Source: CAZGCA01 sp964524145 (GTDB lineage Bacteria > Hydrogenedentota > CAZGCA01). Taken from it: DNA of 26,216 nt. The position numbers and the translations under genes are program-made. Shown here piece by piece: positions 1-6,309 of the stretch. Each line of letters begins with the position of its first letter. Within the stretch, counting starts at the first letter, position 1. The notes under the pieces are model-generated. The model did no database searches. It saw only the letters and a program-made list of their open reading frames with translations, and was not told the DNA's origin. The DNA is taken from the NCBI GenBank assembly GCA_964524145.1, contig CAZGCA010000087.1:1-26216 (forward strand), in the 5' to 3' direction.

Positions 1-188
1 CCACGGAACCGACAGAGCAGGCCACGGAACCGACGGAGCAGGCCACGGAACCGACAGAGCAGGCCACGGAACCGACAGAGCAGGCCACGGAACCGACGGA
101 GCAGGCCACGGAACCGACAGAGCAGGCCACGGAACCGACAGAGCAGGCCACGGAACCGACGGAGCAGGCCACGGAACCGACGGAGCAA
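1..188. repeat. 21-bp tandem repeat, about 9 copies, in frame
   Basis: The unit is GCCACGGAACCGACRGAGCAG, repeated from base 1 (first copy lacking its G) to about base 188. The copies are nearly identical. The only recurring change is ACA versus ACG in the second Thr codon, plus a final CAA for CAG. Across the nine copies the Thr codon reads A,G,A,A,G,A,A,G,G. This suggests a 63-bp higher-order unit made of three 21-bp repeats that was itself copied. Confidence 0.95.
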
Positions 189-269
189 GCCGCGGACCAG
201 CCGGAACCAACCCCGGAGCAGGCTGCCGGTTCTGCAGAGCAAGAGGAGACGGATCGCGAGCCGATTTGA
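1..269 (+). CDS. 3' end of a protein with a heptapeptide (ATEPTEQ) tandem repeat, partial
   Basis: The reading frame is open from the window edge to TGA at 267-269. It encodes about nine copies of the heptad ATEPTEQ, followed by a degenerate tail rich in Glu, Gln, Pro and Ala that ends in DREPI. The composition (Ala, Thr, Glu, Pro, Gln only) is that of a low-complexity, probably disordered and acidic linker or tail. There is no membrane segment or sorting signal after the repeat, so in the mature protein this is simply the C-terminus. Nothing enzymatic is visible and the start lies outside the window. Such Thr/Pro/Glu repeats occur in secreted or surface stalks and in cytoplasmic linkers, so location cannot be decided. 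That the frame is coding is supported by the repeat unit being exactly 21 bp and by copies differing mainly at synonymous third positions. Confidence 0.8.
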   Translation, partial: TEPTEQATEPTEQATEPTEQATEPTEQATEPTEQATEPTEQATEPTEQATEPTEQATEPTEQAADQPEPTPEQAAGSAEQEETDREPI

Positions 270-296
270 CAGGTCCGGGCATACTCAGAAAGAAGA

Positions 297-323
297 GCCG
301 GTGAGAACAAGTCTCCGGCTTTT
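297..323 (+). terminator. Probable intrinsic terminator
   Basis: GCCGG at 297-301 pairs with CCGGC at 315-319, with additional AGA/TCT pairing inside across a small bulge and a short ACAAG loop. TTTT follows directly at 320-323. It lies 28 nt after the stop of the repeat-protein gene and 23 nt before the ferredoxin gene, so it plausibly separates the two transcription units. The U-run is short, so efficiency is uncertain. Confidence 0.6.
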
Positions 324-345
324 CGTTTGAATAGCGGAGCATCAG

Positions 346-885
346 GTGGATAAACGGCTGACAGTCGTCGCAGAACGATGTTCGGGGTGTCGCGTATGCG
401 AACTCGTCTGCGCTGTCGAACATTTCGGCGTGAACAACCCCAAGAAAAGTGCCGTTCGCGTCATGGTGGCATACCCACATCCGGTTATCAGGATGCCCGT
501 CGTCTGCCACCAGTGCCGCGTGCCGAAATGCCGCGAAAACTGCCCGACCGACGCGATCTCCCATGAGAATGGTATTGTCAAGATCGACGGTGAGAAGTGT
601 ATCGCCTGTCACCAATGCGTTATCTCGTGCCCGTTCGGCAGCATCTTTACGCACCAGGATGTCGATACGCCATTCAAATGCGACCTCTGCGGCGGCGACC
701 CCGAATGTGTCAAGGCATGCCCGAAAGGGGCGTTGCTCTTCCTTCCTGCGCATCTCACGGGCCAGGCGCACAGAATGGCAAGCCTCTTGAAGTACGCGCA
801 CATGAAGGAAGTCGAGTACGTCGAGAAGGGCGAGAAGAAGATTCTGAAGTACTCTGAAATCGAGAGGTCCAAGAGTGAGACTTGA
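346..885 (+). CDS. Polyferredoxin subunit with four [4Fe-4S] sites, partner of the AOR-family enzyme
   Basis: This 179-residue protein has 16 cysteines in four groups: C12/15/18/22, C54/57/62/66, C85/88/91/95 and C112/115/121/125, three of the groups ending in Cys-Pro. The layout is that of the HycB/DmsB-like electron-transfer subunits that shuttle electrons to a molybdenum or tungsten catalytic subunit. No signal peptide is visible, so it should be cytoplasmic. The start is GTG at 346, with GGAG six bases upstream. Its 3' end overlaps the next gene by 11 bp, implying an operon with translational coupling. Small polyferredoxins of this type accompany AOR-family enzymes such as archaeal WOR5 and bacterial AOR complexes, where they link substrate oxidation to ferredoxin or NAD. 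The acceptor here is unknown, because no flavin/NAD subunit is adjacent. Confidence 0.9.
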   Translation: MDKRLTVVAERCSGCRVCELVCAVEHFGVNNPKKSAVRVMVAYPHPVIRMPVVCHQCRVPKCRENCPTDAISHENGIVKIDGEKCIACHQCVISCPFGSIFTHQDVDTPFKCDLCGGDPECVKACPKGALLFLPAHLTGQAHRMASLLKYAHMKEVEYVEKGEKKILKYSEIERSKSET

Positions 886-2704
886 GGGCGGGTACTTCCA
901 TAGCATACTCGACATCGACCTCAGCGCCGGGGCGTCGCGGGTCCTGAGGTTCGGGGACCAGTTTGCCTTGAAATACCTCGGCGGCAGGGGGTTTGGCGCC
1001 AAGCTGTTGTGGGACAACGTCAGCAAACCGACCGATCCGCTCTCGCCCGATAACGTTGTGGTCATTGCGCCCGGTCCGCTCACGGGGCTGTATCTCCCTG
1101 CCTCGGGCAAGACCTCGTTCGTCTCGCTTTCCCCGGCTACGGGCATCTACGGCGACAGCAACGCAGGGGCGCAGCTCGGGATCGAACTGAGGCAGGCCGG
1201 GTACGACGCGATGATCATCCGCGGCAAAGCGCCGGCGCTCTCATATATCTGGATCGGGAACGACTCGGTCGAGATTGTCCCGGACGAAGAGTTGAAAGGA
1301 AAAACGTGCCTCGAAACCGAGGGTATCATCCGCGGCAGGCTCGGCGACCAGACCGTCAAGATCGCGTCAATCGGTGTGGCCGGCGAGAATCTCGTTCGGT
1401 TCGCCTGCATAACGGCCGACTGGGGACGCAACGCCGGCAGAACCGGTATGGGCGCGGTTCTCGGGTCCAAGAACGTCAAGGCGATAGTTGTTCGCGGGTC
1501 GAGAGACCTGCCGGTCTACGACGTGGCCGGGCTGCGCAAGTTGAGCGACGCGGCGTTTGCAGAGCTCCGCCGCAACCCCTACTTCGAGTTCTGGCAACAG
1601 CAGGGGCTCATGTCCGTTGTCGACTACCTCAACTCGGCGGGCGTGCTGCCGTCTTACAACTTTCGGGACGGCACGTTCGCGGGCGCAGACGCTATCAACG
1701 GCTACGAGATGGAGGCGAACTACAAGATCGGCGATACAGCGTGTTTTGCGTGCCCGATGTGTTGCGGCAAGGTCAACCTCGTCAAAGAAGGCAAGTACAC
1801 GGGCGCTGTCGTCGAGGGGCCCGAGTACGAGACGGCGTGCATGTTCGGCTCGAATCTCGGTGTGAGCAACTTCGGTTTCCTGGTGAAGGCGAACGTGCTC
1901 TGCGACGAGCTGGGAATAGACACCATATCCACCGGCAACCTTATCGGCGCGTTGATCGAGGGCTACCAGACCGGATTGCTCAAACCCGGCGACGTGGACG
2001 GGTTGCAGTTGCGCTGGGGTGACGAGGAAACCATTATTGCGCTCGTAAACAAGATTGCGCACCGGGAAGGTGCGGGCGACACCCTGGCCGACGGTGCGCG
2101 CGCCGTGCTCGACCGCTGGCCCCAACTCACGCCCGTTCTCTCGCACGTCAAAGGATTGGAACAGTCCGCGTACGACGGGCGTGCGGCACTCTCGATGGCG
2201 CTTGCATACGGCACATCGGATATCGGCGCGCACCACGCACGTGCATGGACCATCGCCAAGGAACTCGAGATGGGGTCCGACTGGGGCATCGAGGAGAAGG
2301 TCGACCTCGTCATATATCATCAGAGCGTGCGGCCGCTGTTCGACATGCTCGGCGTGTGCCGGCTCCCGTGGATCGAGCTCGGGTTCAGCGAGGACCATTA
2401 CGTCGAGTTCTACCACGCGGTCACCGGGGTGCGCGTCAGTATCGAGCAGATGCTCGAACGGTCCCGCGCCATCTACGACCTCACGCGCGTTATCAACGCG
2501 GAACGCGGCGCCACCCGGCAGGACGACTATCCGCCGCCGCGCTGTTTCGAGCTGCCCGTCCAGACCGGACCCCACAAGGGCGACGTCGTCGACCCCGAGC
2601 AGTACGAGGACGCGCTCCAGCTATACTACAAGAAACGCGGCTGGGACGACGACGGCAACCCGCCCGACTCGACAAAAGAACTCTTCAACGACCCGCTCGA
2701 ATAG
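875..2704 (+). CDS. Aldehyde ferredoxin oxidoreductase family protein (tungsten/molybdenum-bis-pterin)
   Basis: The 609-residue length and all key motifs fit the AOR family. The N-terminal domain carries the YLGGRGFGAKLLWD-type signature at about residues 34-47. A CxxCxxxC cluster sits at C290, C293 and C297, and the fourth ligand is C495 in GVCRLPW, almost the same numbering as in Pyrococcus furiosus AOR (288/291/295/494). E314 and H453/H454 occupy places comparable to the reported active-site Glu313 and His448. The enzyme should hold one [4Fe-4S] cluster and a W- or Mo-bis-pyranopterin and oxidise an aldehyde (or reduce an acid) with low-potential electrons passed through the upstream polyferredoxin. 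The start is GTG at 875 with AGAGG seven bases upstream, inside the end of the ferredoxin gene. The metal and substrate cannot be read from sequence. AOR, WOR5-like and BamB-like paralogues are all possible. Confidence 0.93.
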   Translation: MRLEGGYFHSILDIDLSAGASRVLRFGDQFALKYLGGRGFGAKLLWDNVSKPTDPLSPDNVVVIAPGPLTGLYLPASGKTSFVSLSPATGIYGDSNAGAQLGIELRQAGYDAMIIRGKAPALSYIWIGNDSVEIVPDEELKGKTCLETEGIIRGRLGDQTVKIASIGVAGENLVRFACITADWGRNAGRTGMGAVLGSKNVKAIVVRGSRDLPVYDVAGLRKLSDAAFAELRRNPYFEFWQQQGLMSVVDYLNSAGVLPSYNFRDGTFAGADAINGYEMEANYKIGDTACFACPMCCGKVNLVKEGKYTGAVVEGPEYETACMFGSNLGVSNFGFLVKANVLCDELGIDTISTGNLIGALIEGYQTGLLKPGDVDGLQLRWGDEETIIALVNKIAHREGAGDTLADGARAVLDRWPQLTPVLSHVKGLEQSAYDGRAALSMALAYGTSDIGAHHARAWTIAKELEMGSDWGIEEKVDLVIYHQSVRPLFDMLGVCRLPWIELGFSEDHYVEFYHAVTGVRVSIEQMLERSRAIYDLTRVINAERGATRQDDYPPPRCFELPVQTGPHKGDVVDPEQYEDALQLYYKKRGWDDDGNPPDSTKELFNDPLE

Positions 2705-3362
2705 TCTTCCCGTATTACGCCTGATGGCGTTGCCGACTAGCATGTGCTGAACCGGAGCAACCGCGCTGATCGCAGGCAACATGCCTTCACCACCCGCGAG
2801 GTTAGCCCGGATTTCTCACCGGCAGGCGAATCAATATTGCATGGACACACTGTTCTTCACGCGTCGTTGTGAGCATCCGAGCCAACTTCGCTGGGGTATG
2901 CGCGAAATGACGTGTCCGAACCGTCTTTCCGAGGAGCGAGTCCTGAGTGACAATCGCCACGGGGTCCAGAACCCCTTCGATCGGACCGATTCAGACTCGA
3001 AAGGCGGCGACGGCATCTCCAACGCAGACGAGATCGAGCAAGGCACTGACCCCATCGTGCAGGTGCCCACATGGTCGCTTGTCGGCATCATCGCAGCCGT
3101 CACTGCAATCGTTGTCGTCGGGTATCTCGTAACAAGACGCAGACGGGACAAAAGCTAGACTGCCCGGAGATCACACATCGGGCAAACAGCACCGTCGCAT
3201 TGCGGGACCGTCCGGCTCGGGATGTGTAGGTGCTGCTCGGTTCTGCAATCTGGGGATACTCTTGTTGCCTGCATTAGTCGGAACTTGCTCAAACACCGGC
3301 AACCCGAAACGTTTGGGGCCCGCGTGCCGCAAACGACTGTCGCACAACGCACTTCAGATTGA
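2705..3362. other. Gene-poor stretch between AOR operon and restriction island
   Basis: No intact gene is convincing in these roughly 660 bases. The stretch contains one protein-like remnant, annotated separately at 2946-3158. A 6-bp hairpin (TGCCCG at 3161-3166 with CGGGCA at 3179-3184) follows the stop of that remnant but has no T-run. Bases 3185-3362 show no recognisable RNA gene or promoter. The block could be the scar left when the restriction island was inserted. Confidence 0.5.
2946..3158 (+). pseudogene. Remnant of a calcium-repeat surface protein with C-terminal membrane anchor
   Basis: The last 70 residues of a frame open from ATG 2781 look like a genuine protein end. They comprise a thrombospondin-type-3-like acidic repeat (DSDSKGGDGISNADEIEQGTDP), a hydrophobic segment of about 20 residues beginning WSLVGIIAAV, and a basic tail, TRRRRDKS. 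This is the arrangement of an exported protein held in the membrane by its C-terminus. The 55 residues between ATG 2781 and this block are rich in Arg, His and Cys with no fold-like pattern. No signal peptide or good ribosome site precedes them. I therefore read it as the surviving 3' end of a larger gene whose 5' part was lost. A short, real membrane protein starting at ATG 2781 or 2898 is the alternative. Confidence 0.45.
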
Positions 3363-3391
3363 TTGAAACTCTGTCCGCCATCGGTTATACT
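3363..3391 (+). promoter_or_regulatory. Strong sigma70-type promoter for the restriction-modification genes
   Basis: TTGAAA at 3363-3368 and TATACT at 3386-3391 are separated by exactly 17 bases. Each hexamer matches the consensus at five of six positions. Transcription would begin near 3398, about 28 nt before the nuclease gene ATG at 3427. It is the best sigma70-like promoter in this half of the window. Confidence 0.7.
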
Positions 3392-3426
3392 TCACCTGAG
3401 GAAGTCGTACGGAGCTTGAGAGCACT

Positions 3427-3816
3427 ATGCCCGGAAGATCGACAGCAGTGGCATCGGGAAGGGACTTGCGCGACGCTGTAGAGAAAGTCGGCCGCGATCT
3501 AGAATTGGATGTCGAAACCGAAGTAGCTGTCGGTCGGCGAATCTGGGGTGCAAAGCGTCGCATCGATGTCGTCCTCAAGCATCCGGAAACGCGTGTAAGC
3601 CTTGGAGTCGAGTGCAAATTCCAGGACACGAGAGGAACGGCCGAGGAGAAAATCCCGGCAACCATCACGGATATCAAAGCTTGGCCCATTCGGGGAATTG
3701 TTGTTTATTCGGGGAAAGGCTTCACCGCCAACATGAAGTCCTATCTTCTCTCCACAGGCATGGCTGTTGAACTCCCGGACCTTAGAAAATGGCTAGAGCT
3801 GTACTTCGGTCTATGA
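3427..3816 (+). CDS. PD-(D/E)XK nuclease-fold protein, putative restriction endonuclease
   Basis: This 129-residue protein carries the core of the PD-(D/E)XK nuclease fold. E19 lies in the first helix. D47 is in RRIDVVL, and E62-C63-K64 (VECKFQ) supplies the ExK pair 15 residues later, on the next strand. The small size is essentially the catalytic core alone. It sits directly before a DNA adenine methyltransferase with which it shares an ATGA stop/start overlap, so it is most simply the restriction partner of a type II system. The start is ATG 3427, preceded by a modest GAGAG and by the promoter at 3363-3391. A Vsr-like, Holliday-junction or repair nuclease role cannot be excluded, because PD-(D/E)XK proteins diverge widely. 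The recognition site cannot be predicted. Confidence 0.72.
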   Translation: MPGRSTAVASGRDLRDAVEKVGRDLELDVETEVAVGRRIWGAKRRIDVVLKHPETRVSLGVECKFQDTRGTAEEKIPATITDIKAWPIRGIVVYSGKGFTANMKSYLLSTGMAVELPDLRKWLELYFGL

Positions 3817-4658
3817 GCAAACCTTCGCGCCGGTTTCCAGTCCCTCGCCCATTCTTGAAATGGGCTGGCGGCAAGGGTCAACTCCTGGGAGAACTAGCGG
3901 CGCGTGTCGATGCCATTGGAAAGTTTGGCCGTTATCACGAACCTTTCGTCGGCGGTGGTGCGTTGTTCTTTGAAATGTTCCGCGCCAGACTCTTACGCCG
4001 CTATGCATGGCTCTCGGACAGCAATCGCAACCTGATCGATGCTTATCAGGGTGTTAAGGATGATGTCGATCGTGTCATCGAGTTGCTGCTCATGCATAAG
4101 AAGCGGCACTCGAAAGACCACTACTATGAAGTGCGATCGAAGGTTCCGAGAGACCTCCTGGGGCGGGCAGCGCGCATCATATACCTGAACAAGACGTGCT
4201 ACAACGGTCTCTATCGCGAGAACCGGAGGGGGGAGTTTAATGTTCCTTACGGTCAGTACAAGAACCCGACCATCTGCGATGAAGAGAACCTGTGCGCGGT
4301 TGCCAAGGCACTTAAGAGAGCGAGGATTGAGACGCGGCATTTCGCCTCAGTGCTTGATAAAGCCAAAGCTGGAGATCTGGTCTATTTCGACCCACCGTAC
4401 CATCCCCTTTCTAGAACATCCTCCTTCACGGGATATGATAAGAACGGTTTCAACGAGGACTCGCAAAGGCTGTTGGCCGAGGTTTTTGGAGACTTGGATA
4501 AGAATGGCGTAAAGCTTCTTCTCTCAAACTCGATGACGCCATTGATTCAGAACCTCTATAAAGGGTTCGTAATCGACAAGGTCTATGCAAATCGACCGGT
4601 GAACAGTCGAGGCGATCGGAGAGGCAAAGTCTGCGAAGTACTGGTCAGCAATTTCTAG
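3813..4658 (+). CDS. Dam/DpnM-type DNA N6-adenine methyltransferase (D12 class)
   Basis: The protein has the motif order of the alpha (D12/Dam) class. FLKWAGGK at residues 14-21 is the SAM-binding motif X/I region. EPFVGGGALFFEM follows, then SDSNRNLIDAYQ. YLNKTCYNGLYREN is the typical Dam-family stretch. The catalytic DPPY is at D193-Y196. The 281-residue length fits Dam/DpnM. It transfers a methyl group to N6 of adenine, classically in GATC, although D12 enzymes with other sites exist. I prefer ATG 3813, which overlaps the nuclease stop as ATGA; an in-frame ATG at 3789 would add eight residues. It probably protects the host from the preceding nuclease. Base composition from here to 5709 is visibly more AT-rich than the flanks, consistent with horizontal transfer. 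Confidence 0.92.
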   Translation: MSKPSRRFPVPRPFLKWAGGKGQLLGELAARVDAIGKFGRYHEPFVGGGALFFEMFRARLLRRYAWLSDSNRNLIDAYQGVKDDVDRVIELLLMHKKRHSKDHYYEVRSKVPRDLLGRAARIIYLNKTCYNGLYRENRRGEFNVPYGQYKNPTICDEENLCAVAKALKRARIETRHFASVLDKAKAGDLVYFDPPYHPLSRTSSFTGYDKNGFNEDSQRLLAEVFGDLDKNGVKLLLSNSMTPLIQNLYKGFVIDKVYANRPVNSRGDRRGKVCEVLVSNF

Positions 4659-4771
4659 GCGGGCAGTTATTGGCTTGGCTGGACGACAAAGGTGCGACCG
4701 CGCAGTGAGCATAAGGGGTTGCCGGTTGCACTCTTCAGGTTAGGCGAGATAGAGAAAACATCCGGACAAAT

Positions 4772-4793
4772 CCTAAGGCTCCAATGCCTTAGG
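4772..4793. promoter_or_regulatory. Perfect 8-bp inverted repeat overlapping a ribosome binding site
   Basis: CCTAAGGC at 4772-4779 and GCCTTAGG at 4786-4793 are perfect inverted repeats around a six-base loop. The right arm runs straight into the strong GGAGGT at 4794-4799. It could be an operator for the helix-turn-helix protein encoded just downstream. It could also be an RNA hairpin that controls access to the ribosome site. No T-run follows, so it is not a terminator. A weak promoter-like pair (TTGCAC at 4726-4731, GATAGA at 4748-4753) lies before it. Confidence 0.6.
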
Positions 4794-4836
4794 GGAGGTC
4801 AGTCTTATCGCTAGAAGGCAAGAGAGACAAATCAGG

Positions 4837-5709
4837 TTGTACGCCTTTCTAGAGAAACGCGCTCGGTCTCGCAGATCCTTCACTATCAAGGACATCATGA
4901 ATGCCACAGGCTGGCCGCGATCGACTGCGAAAACCTATGTTGGGAAACAAGTAACGGACCTAGTCGAAAGAAGACAAGAACGTTTTGTCGTACGCCGCGA
5001 ATTCCTCCGCCTATCGCAGGAGGTCTTTCTTAAACTTGTAAGTCAAAAGGAGTACATCCTGCCCCACTACAGGCGTGTTGCATACGAGAGTCTTGTGACC
5101 TATGAGTTCTTACTCCCCCTAACCAAGGAAGATACTCTAAGAAGAAGACTTGATGAGCTCTTCTACCGCGACACCCTGGAGGAACGCCTTCGCCAGATCG
5201 ATCCGGCAAAGCTCAAGAAGGCTGTCGAAAAACATGCAAAGGAGAAGAAGGAGGACTACATTCGTCGAGCAGCTGAGGTTGTGTCTCAGTTGTTTAGCGG
5301 CTACTCAATCACCCATGTTAATGGTCGCTTTCTGGCAGCTTCTCTCGCCACACGTCACGATGCGGTGGGGCTTGCGGTTCCGCCTCGCTACGCTCGGCTC
5401 CACCTACAGCCCCACAACGCAAGAGCACAACAGCTACACCATGAAACCAGAGACTCTCATAAGCACTGGACCAAAGATTGGGGGCTTGACAAATGCAGCA
5501 GAGTCATTCACGGCGAAGCCTTTGACCCTGCCCATGAGGTCTGCGTCGACAAACAGAAGTTGGAGAACGATATTGCCAGGATCAGAATCCTCTTCTTCAA
5601 CGTCTTCGCAGAGGCTGTTGCGAATGCCGTGTTACACGAGGATGAAATCTGGCTTCTCGAAACCGCTGCCAGCCAGAGCAGGCTTTACACATGGGAAAAA
5701 GGGGAGTAA
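4837..5709 (+). CDS. Helix-turn-helix protein of the restriction-modification island, function unknown
   Basis: The N-terminus (FTIKDIMNATGWPRSTAKTYVGKQVTDLV) reads as a winged or plain helix-turn-helix with good recognition-helix character. A charged, helical middle rich in Lys, Glu and Arg follows at residues 95-150. A C-terminal domain closes with EDEIWLLETAASQSRLYTWEK, a tail I associate with uncharacterised proteins next to DNA methylases but cannot name. It may be the control protein, an accessory specificity factor, or a second nuclease of the system. Residues 170-215 (many His and Arg) look less protein-like and could hide a compensated frameshift. The start is doubtful. TTG 4837 lacks a well-placed ribosome site, while protein-like sequence (ARRQERQIR) extends upstream to a GGAGGT at 4794-4799 that is perfectly spaced for an ATC codon at 4807. 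Confidence 0.6.
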   Translation: MYAFLEKRARSRRSFTIKDIMNATGWPRSTAKTYVGKQVTDLVERRQERFVVRREFLRLSQEVFLKLVSQKEYILPHYRRVAYESLVTYEFLLPLTKEDTLRRRLDELFYRDTLEERLRQIDPAKLKKAVEKHAKEKKEDYIRRAAEVVSQLFSGYSITHVNGRFLAASLATRHDAVGLAVPPRYARLHLQPHNARAQQLHHETRDSHKHWTKDWGLDKCSRVIHGEAFDPAHEVCVDKQKLENDIARIRILFFNVFAEAVANAVLHEDEIWLLETAASQSRLYTWEKGE

Positions 5710-5785
5710 GCTAGCTAGGCCGGATTCTGCAGAGACGACGATCGAAAGCTTGAGGCAGTATACGACCACGGAGCGGTAGCGACCG

Positions 5786-6307
5786 ATGACTGACGAACAG
5801 CTTGTGACCGAAGCGCGCAACGGCGACATGAAGTCGTTCGAGCTGTTTGTGGCCCGGCGCGAGAGCAGGGTGATAGCCTTTGTCGCGGCACGGTTTGACG
5901 GTAACGTCAACTGGGCGGAGGACGTGGCGCACGAGGTGTTTCTCAAGGTGTTGTACGGCCCGTACGAGCCGCGCGGCAGGTTTGACGCGTGGCTGTGCCG
6001 GGTCGTCATCGACGAGATCGCGGCCTTCCTGGGCAAACAGCCGATGGGAGCGCCCAGCCGGCCGCGGCCGAGTGAACCCGGCGGCGCGTGGAGTCAGGCA
6101 CAGGATGACGAACGAATAGCGGTATTGCGCGACGCTGTCCTGTCTCTCAACACGATCCATCGCGACGTTGTGCTGCTCCGGTTTGTCGAGGAGTTGACCG
6201 GCCCCGAGATCGCCGACGTGCTCGGCATCGACGAGGACGCGGTTTGGTCGCGGCTCAACGCTGCGCTCAGACAGCTCAGGCCGAAGCTCGGGGAGCGGGT
6301 GACGTAA
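5786..6307 (+). CDS. ECF-family RNA polymerase sigma factor
   Basis: This 173-residue protein has the two-domain ECF layout. Region 2 spans about residues 5-75 and includes NWAEDVAHEVFLKVL, the core-binding and -10 recognition helix area, followed by RFDAWLCRVVIDEI. After a Pro/Gly/Ser linker, region 4 (residues 112-170) has LRFVEELTGPEIADVLGIDE and then AVWSRLNAALRQLRPKL, a clear helix-turn-helix for the -35 element. The ATG at 5786 has a GGAGCGG-like ribosome site 9-15 bases upstream. The stop is followed after only two bases by the start of a membrane anti-sigma factor, so the pair is an obvious sigma/anti-sigma unit. ECF groups linked to zinc-finger anti-sigma factors usually respond to envelope or extracellular signals, but this target regulon is unknown. 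Confidence 0.9.
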   Translation: MTDEQLVTEARNGDMKSFELFVARRESRVIAFVAARFDGNVNWAEDVAHEVFLKVLYGPYEPRGRFDAWLCRVVIDEIAAFLGKQPMGAPSRPRPSEPGGAWSQAQDDERIAVLRDAVLSLNTIHRDVVLLRFVEELTGPEIADVLGIDEDAVWSRLNAALRQLRPKLGERVT

Positions 6308-6309
6308 TC

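Noticed and set aside
1..188. Tandem array considered as a CRISPR or satellite
   Set aside because: There are no spacers, the unit is 21 bp and in frame with synonymous changes, so it is a protein repeat.
1367..2575. A 402-codon minus-strand frame opposite the AOR gene
   Set aside because: The AOR gene has complete family motifs; the opposite frame has none and no ribosome site.
3161..3184. TGCCCG/CGGGCA hairpin as a terminator
   Set aside because: Short stem, 12-base loop and no T-run on either strand.
6244..6309. Upstream extension of the anti-sigma frame
   Set aside because: It would lie within the sigma-factor gene. ATG 6310, 2 nt after the sigma stop, begins the canonical anti-sigma domain.
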